From Botryllus schlosseri (Eukaryota > Chordata > Ascidiacea > Stolidobranchia > Styelidae): DNA of 21,400 bases. Made by a program: the position numbers and the translations under genes. Positions 8,427 through 18,860 of the stretch are shown here, in pieces (positions within the stretch are counted from its first letter, which is position 1; each line of letters starts with the position of its first letter). The stretch spans positions 1 through 21,400 of the forward strand of contig ATSW01011324.1 in assembly GCA_000444245.1 (NCBI GenBank), given 5' to 3'. The notes beneath the pieces are model-generated. The model was not told the origin of the DNA. It saw only the letters and a program-made list of their open reading frames with translations, and did no database searches.

Positions 8427-8485
8427 CCCGCAGATGTGCAAGTGCAACGTGCCACCCTGCTACACGCCACTCTGGTTACTCGGAG

Positions 8486-8621
8486 TGATCGGAGGCCGCG
8501 AACTATTTTTCCATTTGAGAGGGTGCCGAGAGGTCAGAAAAATCCACTGGATTACGCGGTTGGCAGATTCGGCGACCTGTGGGCTAAGGTCTACTGGTGG
8601 ACCGAGGGAAGAATTTATAAG
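8486..8621 (+). CDS. Possible exon of an unidentified protein
   Basis: One frame reads DRRPRTIFPFERVPRGQ, then KNPLDYAVGRFGDLWAKVYW and WTEGRIYK, ending AAG|GTTGGT, a weak donor. AG dinucleotides at 8484-8485 or 8493-8494 could serve as acceptors. The stretch is richer in G and C than its surroundings and the translation looks protein-like, with ordered aromatic and charged residues. I do not recognise a family, and no partner exon is visible within several kilobases on this strand. It starts just beyond the head of SINE copy D, so upstream exons would lie beyond the repeats. A chance open stretch or part of an unknown repeat is equally possible. Confidence 0.25.
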
Positions 8622-8955
8622 GTTGGTTGTGTGAAATTGATGAAAAGTTTAGTTTTGTTTGCGTACTTCATTTAATCCAGTTGGCAATATATTCATACAT
8701 CCAACTTGGTTCCACTCCAGTATTTTCGACGGACTCCCATCACGAGTGAACGTCAGAAAATTCGGTGACTAAATTCGAAATAACTTGCTGCATGAATGTT
8801 GTCGATGTGACGTAATCGTGACAAGTAAACAGACTCGTGGAGCCTACAGTTAACACCAAACACTAATGGGCATTGGGCGCAAATTCGGTTTTCAAATAAC
8901 CGAAACAATACAATAATAATGAAGTAATACGATATAGGGTCATACATCGTCATAT
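8622..8955. other. Intergenic, nothing recognised
   Basis: No supported coding frame, RNA gene or repeat. Confidence 0.5.
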
Positions 8956-9163
8956 ATCATATGCAATGTTTCCTCTAAGCTGCGCACGTGCGCAATTGCG
9001 CAGTACTAACAGGGTCTCGGCGCACAGAAAATCTAAGCTGCGTACAAAAAATCCGAAATGATGACCTTTTTTAGTCGTTACGCACTGTTGTACGAAGGAC
9101 CGCGCAGTGAGTTGGTGAGTGTACGCTGACTCGTGGAAAATTAGAGGGAACATTGATCATATG
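8956..9163 (-). mobile_element. 192-bp hAT-type MITE, copy 2 (8964-9155)
   Basis: Same family as 6697-6888 but in the opposite direction. The ends are CAATGTTTCCTCTAA (one change) and TTAGAGGGAACATTG, with a perfect 8-bp TSD ATCATATG at 8956-8963 and 9156-9163. The palindrome TGCGCACGTGCGCA recurs at 8981-8994. Both copies are exactly 192 bp, so 192 bp is probably the founding length of this MITE. Confidence 0.92.
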
Positions 9164-9920
9164 GAGTATGCTGTTCAAAGACAGCTCCAAACAAACCGAT
9201 GCTCCAAACTTACGACAAAATTTTGAGAAGTGTGGTTCAGGGTATCATTTCAAAACGAAAGTTGGCTGAGGTTGCAATATATTCTCTGCCTTATAGCAAC
9301 ATGAACATTTTCATTACGAATCGAAATGGAGATTCTAGAATATTTATTGATTACGGTATCGCATAATATCAAGTAAGAATAACTTGGTACTGATTACTGA
9401 ATCAGCAATCCATTGCTTTCCTATGTAGGACTATATATTTATATTCTACCTCTTTATATACCGCCAGTCTGTAATCTACCATCTCAATGTATTGCATAGA
9501 AATTTTGAAAGTTTATTTCAATATCGACCTTTTCCTTGGGCAGCAGGTTGATCCCGTGATTGCGTGTGTTGTGTATTCACCAGTTTTAATATGAATAATG
9601 ATGCGAAATGTGCATCACAATATAATAAGCAATCATGGCATTACATCAATCGCGAAAGAGACAACGAAACAGACAATAAAGACATAGTATATAATATTGC
9701 TCACTATTGCTGACCGCGCCACTGAATAAAACGTTAGATGTTATGGTGCGAAATAGGCAGTTTGTGGGACTTTCAATTTTCTATATTGACTCCAAAAACT
9801 CCTTCGAAGGACGGATGTTGGTTCGAATCGATATCCCCGTGAAAGTCGTCACGTCACGAATATGCATTGTGACGCATAGTGAAAACGAATGATGTCCCAA
9901 TGGATATTGTATAATGGACT
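9164..9920. other. Intergenic, nothing recognised
   Basis: AT-rich sequence. A short open stretch at 9707-9892 has no family resemblance and no good splice context. Confidence 0.5.
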
Positions 9921-9923
9921 AGT

Positions 9924-10139
9924 AGGGACTTGGGAAAAGGAAGGGGTGGCTTTCGCCCCTCGCTAAGCCACTGCGAAAGTCCACTGATTTTCTTCTACCA
10001 TACTGGTGTATAGAACTGATCGCCCAGATATCTTCTATAGCAAACTGCATGAGTATCTCAAAGACTTGACACCAGCCGAACCACTGATAATGAATCACTA
10101 AACCCCTGGGGTTCGATCGATCCCAAGTCAAGAACCCCG
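9924..10139 (-). mobile_element. Possible hAT-type remnant
   Basis: Read on the - strand from 10139, the sequence CCGGGGTTCTTGACTTGGGA followed by TCGATCGAACCCCAGGGG resembles a hAT-type terminus of the CAGGGGTTCTT kind. A second, weaker ACTTGGGA occurs near 9928, in the inverse arrangement expected of an opposite end. No TSD could be matched. Confidence 0.35.
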
Positions 10140-13100
10140 GTTATAGAGACGTTTTAAGCCTGATATTTTGGTAGTATCTTACTACACTACAATCGTAGTT
10201 AGGCTAAGAGTTTTGCCTGGTGCATTGGAAACGTAAGTATCCATTCGGGGGTTTATGCCGCCCTGCTACTATGTCGTAGCGTCGTAGGCAGTGGCCATTG
10301 TGCTCGGTCAACCCAAATGTTTATTATATGACACGATATAGCTACTAAATTACGGTAATAAAAGAAGTCGTGGTACGAATTACCATAAGCATTTATCGTC
10401 CCGTACTCTACTTTGAGTCAAAAGAGAAGCAGAAAATACGTTGACGGGCCGAGCCAATAGTTTATGCATTGCATGTGCTAGTGCGATGTATAAGTTGTAT
10501 TTCTAGATTATAAATTACATTGTGAAAACAAGCTGGTATAAGTGGGTGGTTTAATATAATAAAAAAGAATATTTATGAAGTTTCATTATTCAACACAATC
10601 ATAAATATGAAACACTTCAACTCGTTTTTAACCACAATAATCCCAGAGACTTTTTTTCTATTAAGACACCAAATGTGTTTAGGATATTACAAAGCTGGTC
10701 ATGGTCGATGCAACCCGAGCTGTGTATAACTTTGTATGGTAGCTTTGTTGTTTTCGGCCTTCCCCCTCCACTTTTCTTTTCCGGCATTCCCGGTCGTCGT
10801 CTATGGGTGACGATAAACGCGAATCACATGAACTTGTTGATTTGTCTTACAAATAGGGATTTGGAAACGTATGACGTAACAAATTACATGACAGACCATG
10901 TAATTCGTGATGTAACGATGGCAAAAAACTAGGTTGCATCATACTAATGGAAACAGTTACTTTCTACTTTTTATTTTAATTGTTTCATCAGACTTCGCTA
11001 AATAGGCTTCATTTTGAATCTGGATTACGCGTACGATATAGGCGTACGTATGTTACATAATTAAACACAAACAGGCTTTAAAAAACTCATTTCCGGTCCA
11101 GTTTATACAGCATGGTTCACGCATTAACGTTCAAAAGTAGGTTTCATGTTCCAAATTGAAATTAACTAATTGCGGGTAGATCAGAATCGTGTCGTAAAAT
11201 GCCGAGATCTGTACTAGATAGCACAAGCCAAAGACTATGATGTCGCCTACTTATGTTTACAAACAAATATGGCGTTCATTATCTAAACATAGCATAACCG
11301 CTTATTTTCTGTCAGAGAGACAATAAGTTCGTTGAGTGACACGCTGTATGCTTTCGATGCCTGGACTAGCCTTCACGAATGTCTTCCAAGTAAGCAACAA
11401 AGTTTACTCGACGAAAGATGCTTCGGAACGTTGACAATCACGGTTACGTATTGACGAAGAGCATGTGTTGAGTATTGTCACGGGGGCGCCATTATGACGC
11501 CTCCAGAAGTAGCCATCCATCTCACGGTTAGGTACATCTAATACGGTGATCCTAAACATTTGTCGTTATACAAATCGATCACCCACAGTCACACAAACTG
11601 AAATTGGCGCTTCATAGTAAGTACAGCAAACTCGAGGGCTCGAGGAAACAAACTAATATAAACGGTCATGTGAAACGGAAAACACGTTGTCAAATTGTTG
11701 GCGCCCACATTCCATCTCCATCGAGATTTTATGAATTTCCAAAACTACTTTTGTCTCGCGCGCTCCTCCGTTTGAGAGCAAGCTTGCCTGGTAGCATAAA
11801 ACGTCCCACGTAATGGATATGAATCATCTGTCATCGTGACCAGTATGCATCACTGTAACCTAACGCGAATCAACTTTTCCACCCAATTCTCCTTAGACCA
11901 TAGGTAATTGGCAAAGTACAACCCTTTTTCTGTGGTATAATGAAATGTAAACATTTCGAATCATCACTCTGGATCTAGGATTAATTGAACCTATACTATG
12001 TGGTGATAATTTGAAATACAACTGTCTCAGCGAGTAGCTATGGTTAGTAACTCCTACTTTAATAATGTTCTGAGAATCGTAAGGCGATGAATCGTTCAAG
12101 AAGGCTGTAGCTCAACTTCGCATGATCCATCCGGTGTAGGACTATTTCAAACGATTACAGTAAATACTGCAGACATTCATCCAGCAACTCCCTATATGCT
12201 ATTTATCAAGTGTCACATCAAGCTAAATGAGGTAACCAAATGAGTTACAATCCAAAATTTGGATTGTAAACGATTGCAATCTGCACAATTTGCACGTTAT
12301 AATAGCAAGAATGAATTTACGTCCAACCACCATGCACAGTTAGCGGAAAAAGTGCGCGTTACCACCCCAAAATGTGGTACGTGTAAACAGGGCCTGGTTC
12401 GTTTTCACTTCACCTACCAGAGTGAGAGCGACATGTAATAGAAAGTGTCGTGTACCTCATTTGCACCATACCTATACGGTGGAAAACGGTGGAATACACG
12501 ATTTTAGTTAACAGTAACATTCGGTTTTAAACTTGCAAACAAGCTTTCTGGAGTGTATACTTCATTCAGATGATGATCATGATCATGAATGATCAAATAT
12601 AAATCATTGCAATGATCCCTGCCCTTGACTTTACTCTGAACCTATATTTTGAAGGGGGTGTTTACGATTATAGGCCTACATGATATGACTCTATTTCGAC
12701 ACCAATGAACACACATTGTTTCTAGATGTGAAGATTGTACTGCAAGTTGTTTGAATAAAGCAAAGTTAATTTGCGCGGAAGTGGAATGATTTGATTGCAG
12801 ATTATGATAGCCATGGTATTAAGTCCCTCGTTGTACATAATTTACATATTGTAACGAACATTACATTTTTCGCTCTTAGCATTTCAGCTGACTCTCATCG
12901 GGAGGGAGCGGTCGTCGGTAAATACTTTATAGAGAACTGAACATATAGTAATGAACATAGGCTAGCACCAGTTCCGCGCGTCACGATGATGTAGATANCC
13001 ATGACATCACTTATGTGTCAAAACNCACCACGTGATGAACCGCAAAGGGAAAGCGATGTGTTTAGATAACACAAAACGCCACAGATTTGTTTTATAAAAC

Positions 13101-15640
13101 AACAGTTTTGTTACTATAGAAAGATGTTGGAAATATTCCGAGGAGAAGAGCATTTGCTAATTGCTTCTGCAATTACGGCAATGAGTAGACAGTAGACGAA
13201 GGTGGGACAATTCGACTTTCGGATGCTGACATCCGGTATGGGTGACACGTACGCTACTTGAGCTATAACTCATCACTTAACCAACTTTTCGAGTTCCACT
13301 TTCACATAATAGTTTCTACATCTTCGATAGAATCACAGTGCTTGATTATTGATGCAATGGGGTATTCTTTACTATCAATAAATAGTAACCTAATGACAAA
13401 GTTTGAGGACATTTCCGGTATTGCTCTGGAAGACTTCCACATCTAACTGTCAATCTTTTACAGGAGGATATGCGTTGCGTATGCATGGGCGTGAAGGGGA
13501 ATGTGGCTTGATCACACTTCACCGATAGACAGTTAACCAAATATATATACACGAAAAAAGCTTTCGATATATATATATATATATATTTGAGGTTACTGAT
13601 CGATTTTCTGAATCTGAAAGGTCAAAAGTCTTACTAGGATTTTCTATTTTATTTGATCATATATGTCGTTTAAGATATCACAAATACTTTGTCTCGCGAT
13701 TAGTTTGCTTTGTTTCTACAATACATTGTTAATCCTGTTAGTTCATTATTGTTATTTTAGCCATATATGATTCAAACTGTATTATATTTCGATCCCTAAA
13801 TTACATTCCACAAGCTTATTCATCCACACGCCTGTTTTGAATTAGATCATTGCAGAATTTGTGCTGGGATTACGTGAATTTCATTTGCTCATGCATGGGG
13901 TCATGGGGCCCCATATCAGTAAACATTGCAATGCAATGAATGATAAGTGAATTTACGGCTTCACCTTTTACGATGCCATGACGTCTGTAAAGCGTTCCAC
14001 TGCATCCTTTTTGCTTCCATGTTCTGCTCGTAGTTCAGGCAGATTGACCAATAAAATGGCGGTTCTTAAAAATACATTCGTTGACGGAGGAGTTTAATGC
14101 CATAAGGGAAAAGAAACATCTACAAAAAGCAATACCTTATTTTGTCGCTTAACACTAGCCGACTATAGCGGGTGCCGACTGCCGATATTAGAGAACAATC
14201 TTAAGCACTTGTTCATTGCGACATCTCCCCTAATCAGTCCAACTTGAGCAACAAAATTTCTGGCTTCGTGAAAAATACGGCGACCGTGTGATAACACCCA
14301 GTATTTGCCGTTGTGAATGGAGCTTAGTCGTCGGAGACGCGTGTCGCGTTATTCGATACGGATTAGCGAAGAAAACACTTTACGGTAAATAGAGAAAGAA
14401 TGGGTTGAAACAGGGGTCAGTCCCCTATTGAATTTAAGTGATAGGGGTTGCGCTATGGACAGTGCGGACTCGCGGTGATTTATCTGCTGTCCCATCGCGA
14501 GGAATTGTTACTTAATGGGGGCAAAACAAATCGTGATAGGCAATGTGATATCCAAAGCACCTCATTATGGAAAATTGCAGGAATGTGTAGAAATCAAGTA
14601 TATGTTCTGCAGTAAGACTGCGTTGCTTCCAACCCCGCCCATTCGCGAGGGGTAACCTTCTGCAACCATTCGTTACATCGCAAGTGTAACATAAGGAGTC
14701 CATTCCCACCTTTTTTACGGGTATGGACGTGGGGAATATGGAGGAGTCTCTGAAGGTCAAGACAAAATAATTGTAAAGCCGCCCTCATCTATGAAATCCC
14801 TTTATCGCAACTTTCCACTTAGCGAAATTTACGCGTTAATCTGTTTGCTCTAACGATGTAACAAAAGAGGGTAGCAATACGATCCCACGTGGATGAAAAT
14901 GGCCGAAGTAGTCACAGACCGGGGTTGTACATCGGTCACGCGTAAATGTAGTAACAACAATGCTACGTCACTCGTCCATACCACACCGATCGGTCTGTTG
15001 ATGACAAAACGAAGATTTGGAAATCCTATTAATGGGGCGTGCAAAATTGATTAGACCATGTACCGTTTCGTCGAAAAATAAAGCGAGACTACTAATTTGC
15101 GGGAACCTCCCACTTGGTTGGTTTGCGGTTGCAACCTCTTGCATTCGTTGTTGCTGGGATTTAAGCTGTTGATAACATGATTACTCCTTGCTGGAGAGGT
15201 TCTCATAGGATCCATACTAGTGCTAATCCAGTATTATACCGCAAAATATCGGTATCTCAGTTTTTTTGCAAAACATTAGATAAGGCCTTGTCGCACGAAA
15301 CGCGTTGATTCCCAGAGTGTGTATCAGAAATTGTTACGCGGTACACCGGGTTTGTGGTTCTGAGTAAAAACTCCGGCTGACATGCGAGCATGGATTTAAC
15401 GCAATATTGTACCATAAGGCTCTGTCAATCAAAATATATCAATCCACCTTCTTCTGTTTACGTGTAATGTAATAGTATAGCGTCGCGTTGTGCTTTCCAT
15501 TTTACTATGTGGTTTTATACATCCCTTTTTGTCAGTGGATTTTAATGTATTTTAATGGTAATATTAAAATGCTGAGATTGACGGAGTCAGTTCCAATCCC
15601 AAATCAGTACCGAAGGTGACGGCATAAACGGACCATAACA
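10140..15640. other. Long intergenic stretch without identifiable genes
   Basis: I find no exon with family resemblance, no tRNA and no element with paired ends and TSD. Small structures are a hairpin with arms AATTACATG/CATGTAATT near 10883-10910, a perfect inverted repeat at 12245-12269 (arms TTACAATCCAAA/TTTGGATTGTAA, one-base centre), ATGATC repeats near 12570-12592, the 16-base palindrome TTGTTTTATAAAACAA near 13088, an (AT)n run at about 13567-13588, ATGGGGCCCCAT near 13903, and a CCCCTAT/ATAGGGG hairpin near 14423-14450. Distant exons or regulatory DNA could be present unseen. Confidence 0.45.
13567..13588. repeat. (AT)n microsatellite
   Basis: About eleven uninterrupted AT dinucleotides. 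Confidence 0.85.
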
Positions 15641-15669
15641 GACACATGATGCAGCAAAAAATCNATCAA

Positions 15670-15940
15670 ATTTTCCAACATAATACGGAATCCACCGATG
15701 CAACACCAATAAGTTGCGGGTTCGANTCCGACCGATGGCNACNCCAGAATTCCTACCTAAGTGTTGGAGGTTTATCTAGGCCCCTCCTCGCCATCTCATC
15801 CGGTAAGCGGTGTCTTATAAAAGCCTGGAAGTGGGCCGTGCTACAAGCCAACATCTACGAAATAAAAATGAAGAAAAATTGGCCTGCATATGGTGTAAAT
15901 GACCATATAGTCGACAAACACCATGAATACCACAAACAAC
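15670..15940 (+). mobile_element. SINE copy B
   Basis: Same tRNA-derived family as 5410-5724. It has B box GGTTCGANTCC (the N is in the sequence), then CCAGAATTCCTACC, the GTGGGCCGTGCTACAAG block and the CACCATGAATACCACAAAC tail ending near 15940. The first bases of the head are diverged or missing, so the 5' limit is approximate. Three N bases fall in it (15726, 15740, 15743). No clear TSD. Confidence 0.8.
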
Positions 15941-15948
15941 TAGAACTT

Positions 15949-16213
15949 GGCGTGATGGCGTGGTGATATAATCCACAGCTATAACATCAATGGGTTGTGG
16001 GTTCGACCGAGGTTGACTCCAGAATTCCTACCCAAGTGTTGGAGGTTTATTTAGGCTCCTCTCCGCCATTTCATCCGCTTAAGCCTTAAGCGGTGTCTTA
16101 CAAAAAGCCGAAGGCCGTGCTACCAGTCGGCAGATATACGGAATCAAAAATAAGGAATATCGGACTGGTGCAAATGACCATAGTAGTTGACAAACACCAT
16201 GAATACCACAAAC
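15949..16213 (+). mobile_element. SINE copy C, head to tail after copy B
   Basis: It begins GGCGTGATGGCGTGGTG, an A-box-like head fuller than that of copy B, eight bases after the tail of copy B. It ends ATACCACAAAC at 16213. The B box GGTTCGACCGAGG has lost two bases compared with copy A. A small local duplication, CTTAAGC, lies near 16079-16090. No TSD is evident on the right. Confidence 0.82.
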
Positions 16214-17727
16214 ATATATAATTGATCATTAACGGTCTTCTCAGTGTTCTTTTTAATGCTCCGTTTTAAAAGTGTTAGAAATTCCCAAGTCGAAAGACAT
16301 CAATTAGGTTGTTTTTGGTGATAAATAAAGACCATACGTTGGTTCCCGGCAATGTTGTTGTCGTAAGGAGACAACCATGTCGTCAACGAGTTGATTTGAA
16401 CGGGATAATGCCCATTTGTTACGTGAAAACGATGCAAAATGCTTCGAATGTAATACGTCCTATTTCGCATTCTNCACAATGATTCGTGCAAGGACGCGTT
16501 GTCCTTATCTCAGTTAGTAGGAAAATAAACATTGGGAATGCGATCACTATCTTGGCGATCGTCATTGTAAAGCGTNACACCAACAGAATCCGAGATACAG
16601 CAAACAGGACGAAAACAATAAATTGTAGAAGTATGACGGATTTTGACACGCTACATTGTTGTATCANTTAAACATAAGGTAGGGTCACAGTGACCACAAT
16701 ACCGAAGCCCCTTGATCGTAATATGTGGACAAACGACCTGACATTAGACATAATTATTGGTTCGGTAAATAATTACTTGTAGCTGGAACAAGGAGGGATT
16801 GACTGCGGAAGTGTCGTGTCGCAGCACGTTGGCAGTAAAATATTCCCAATAAACAGGTTGTGTGGGAAACGGAACACATGTCTCGAGTATGATGTCACTA
16901 TCTACACAAATTCAACCGCGATATGATGACTGAACTTACCTTGGTGAGCAAATGCGTAGCTCCCATTCTTACTCATGTCGAAGGCTTTCTCGCGAACGGA
17001 AACTTATTAATATTGACGCTAATATCGAAAAAATTGGGTCCATAGATTAATATTAAATCCCGCTCAATCGCTTGACGCAACACTTGCTAAATAAGAATGA
17101 GGTAAGACTTCCAGAGAGACTATTAGCGACCTTTACGCAACCCCACCNCGATATTGTCATATCCTCTATAAGCAAGCGCACACTCACCAAAACAAAGAAT
17201 ACCTGTATGAAGTAGTGTAATTTTAATATCTATCACTAAGTATATTTAATCATTTTGGTATCCAGAATAAACGTGGGCTCGAAAAANGAACANCGCAATA
17301 ATACAATCGTCACAATAAATTGGACATGACTATATCTTGTAAATGGGTGCATAAGAGTACACAACACATCCACGAGAAGTTCTCACAGTTGATGGTACAA
17401 GCTTTCGCGATAAATATATATAATACACAATGCCAAAATGCCATGTACAACGTATGATGTACTTGTACATTGTACGTACACAGCTCATTCATTCAAGTCT
17501 ACTGTGGCGGAGGCAAGTGTTATGATGTCGAGTGATTTGTTATTGAGGGTGCCACATACGTTGGTATCATTAGCAGTATTTTGACCTGCGTATTTCCATT
17601 ACTCTTCGTACTTAACAACAATGGACAATGGGCATTGCGTATAGCCCACTACATTACTCGCCGCCTCCATCGATATTTATCATACACGTATGATCTGTTA
17701 CATGGCCAGGAATGTTGCCGAATGGTA
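16214..17727. other. Intergenic, low base quality
   Basis: Six isolated N bases (16474, 16576, 16667, 17148, 17287, 17293). A hydrophobic open stretch on the - strand near 16419-16649 has no recognisable domain. A run of TGTAC-containing inverted repeats lies near 17452-17482. Nothing else. Confidence 0.4.
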
Positions 17728-17761
17728 CACGGACGCTCCGATATCACGGACGCTCCGATAT
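17728..17761. repeat. 17-bp perfect tandem duplication
   Basis: The unit CACGGACGCTCCGATAT occurs twice without change (17728-17744 and 17745-17761). Confidence 0.9.
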
Positions 17762-17960
17762 GCGAATTCAGCAAACACGCTCCCTCACATTACACAAAGC
17801 TGCGTTCAAGTATACAGTAGGCTATAGTAGGGACAAGTCGCAACTCGAACACTATTACAAGCGTGAGTCTGAACGGCGATGATCACTGGGTAGCTTATTT
17901 GGGAGTGCAGTCAGAAGTAGTTATTATCCAGGTATCTATTTGAATATAATCTAGGGGTGT

Positions 17961-18713
17961 TAGGGGTGTTCAAAAATGACGTTTTCTCTCAAATTGTACT
18001 GGCTACGTGATAAAATTGTTAGGTTACCTAATTTAAGCCTACACACCAAATTTGGTTCATTTCCAGCGAGTAGCCGAATTGCTACAGGAGAAGAAAGTTT
18101 TTACTTAATATATAAAAATAAACTAATAAGAATTTCAAAATTTTCAGTTCGCCCCACTAAAGTGTTAGGTTGTCTATGGAAACGATGTTCACTAAATTTG
18201 GCTCAATTCCAACCAGTGGAAGCGGAGTTATTGCCGTCGAAAAATTTGGATTTGAATAAAATATATAAACTTTCTTCTCCTCCTGACCTTTTCTCTCAAA
18301 TTGTACTGGCTACGTGATAAAATTGTTAGGTTACCTAATTTAAGCCTACACACCAAATTTGGTTCATTTCCAGCGAGTAGCCGAATTGCTACAGGAGAAG
18401 AAAGTTTATATATTTTATTCAAATCCAAATTTTTCGACGGCAATAACTCCGCGTCCACTGGTTGGAATTGAGCCAAATTTAGTGAACATCGTTTCCATAG
18501 ACAACCTAACACTTTCGTGGGGCGAACTGAAAATTTGGAAATTCCTATTAGTTTATTTTTACATATTAAGTAAAAACTTTCTTCTCCTGTAGCAATGCGA
18601 CTACTCGCTGGAATTGAACCAAATTTGGCGTGTAGGCTTAAATTAGGTAATCTAACAATGTTATCAAGTAGTCATTAAAATTTGAGAAAAAAAGTCATTT
18701 TTGAACACCCCTA
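17961..18713. mobile_element. 749-bp fold-back element (17963-18711), order A-B-A-B'-A'
   Basis: The outer ends GGGGTGTTCAAAAATGAC and GTCATTTTTGAACACCCC are perfectly complementary and flanked by TA on both sides (17961-17962 and 18712-18713), which would fit a Tc1/mariner-like TSD. Inside are unit A (17982-18100), unit B (about 18101-18280), a second A in the same direction (18289-18407), then B and A in reverse (about 18408-18580 and 18570-18690). The two forward A units read as identical over 119 bp, while the reversed A has several changes. Open frames in it are by-products of the palindrome. The TAGGGGTGT unit is repeated at the left end (17952-17969). Confidence 0.8.
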
Positions 18714-18774
18714 CTCTACATACGTCACGTTTCCAAAAGTAACATCGTAATCGCAAGGACTTTAAGCTATAGCC

Positions 18775-18860
18775 TGCATCTAGAACAGGCATCGTGTGTA
18801 TGATAACCAGGATCGTGCATGCATCTAGAACAGGCATTGTGTGTATGATAACCAGGATCG
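18775..18860. repeat. 41-bp tandem duplication
   Basis: Units 18775-18815 and 18820-18860, beginning TGCATCTAGAACAGGCAT and ending CCAGGATCG, differ at one base and are separated by TGCA. A run of ten C follows at about 18880. Confidence 0.92.

Larger units (their letters stand above)
6687..8482 (-). mobile_element. SINE copy D on the - strand, split by three hAT-type elements
   Basis: Read on the - strand, four separated pieces form one SINE in order: head about 8437-8475 (complement of CTACACGCCACTCT matches the A-copy head), body 7809-7977 (complement of GAGGAGGAGCCTAGATAAAC and GCACGACCCACTTTC), tail 6889-6961 (complement of ACTATTATGGTCATTTCAC), and a few tail bases before 6697. TACTCG occurs at both outer limits (6687-6692 and 8477-8482), a plausible SINE TSD. 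The interruptions are 6697-6888, 6962-7808 and 7978-8426. Alignment is by eye and the head piece is the weakest. Confidence 0.7.

Noticed and set aside
8269-8634. 121-codon open frame across the end of the GACTCC-rich element
   Set aside because: Its first half is the repetitive MITE end (Ser-Asp and Pro-Thr repeats) and it crosses the SINE head, so the frame as a whole is accidental.
10100-10125. Second B-box-like GGTTCGATCGATCCC
   Set aside because: No A box or cloverleaf around it. It fits better as a hAT-like terminus read on the other strand.
12245-12269. Near-perfect 25-base palindrome as a possible regulatory site or element
   Set aside because: A single AT-rich inverted repeat with no flanking duplication or second copy is expected by chance in several kilobases of such DNA.
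16419-16649. Hydrophobic - strand frame resembling membrane segments
   Set aside because: Short, crosses ambiguous bases, no family motif, no splice or start context.
17976-18592. Three open frames of 77-113 codons with repeated similar peptides
   Set aside because: They lie entirely inside the fold-back element and repeat because the DNA is palindromic. No known domain.
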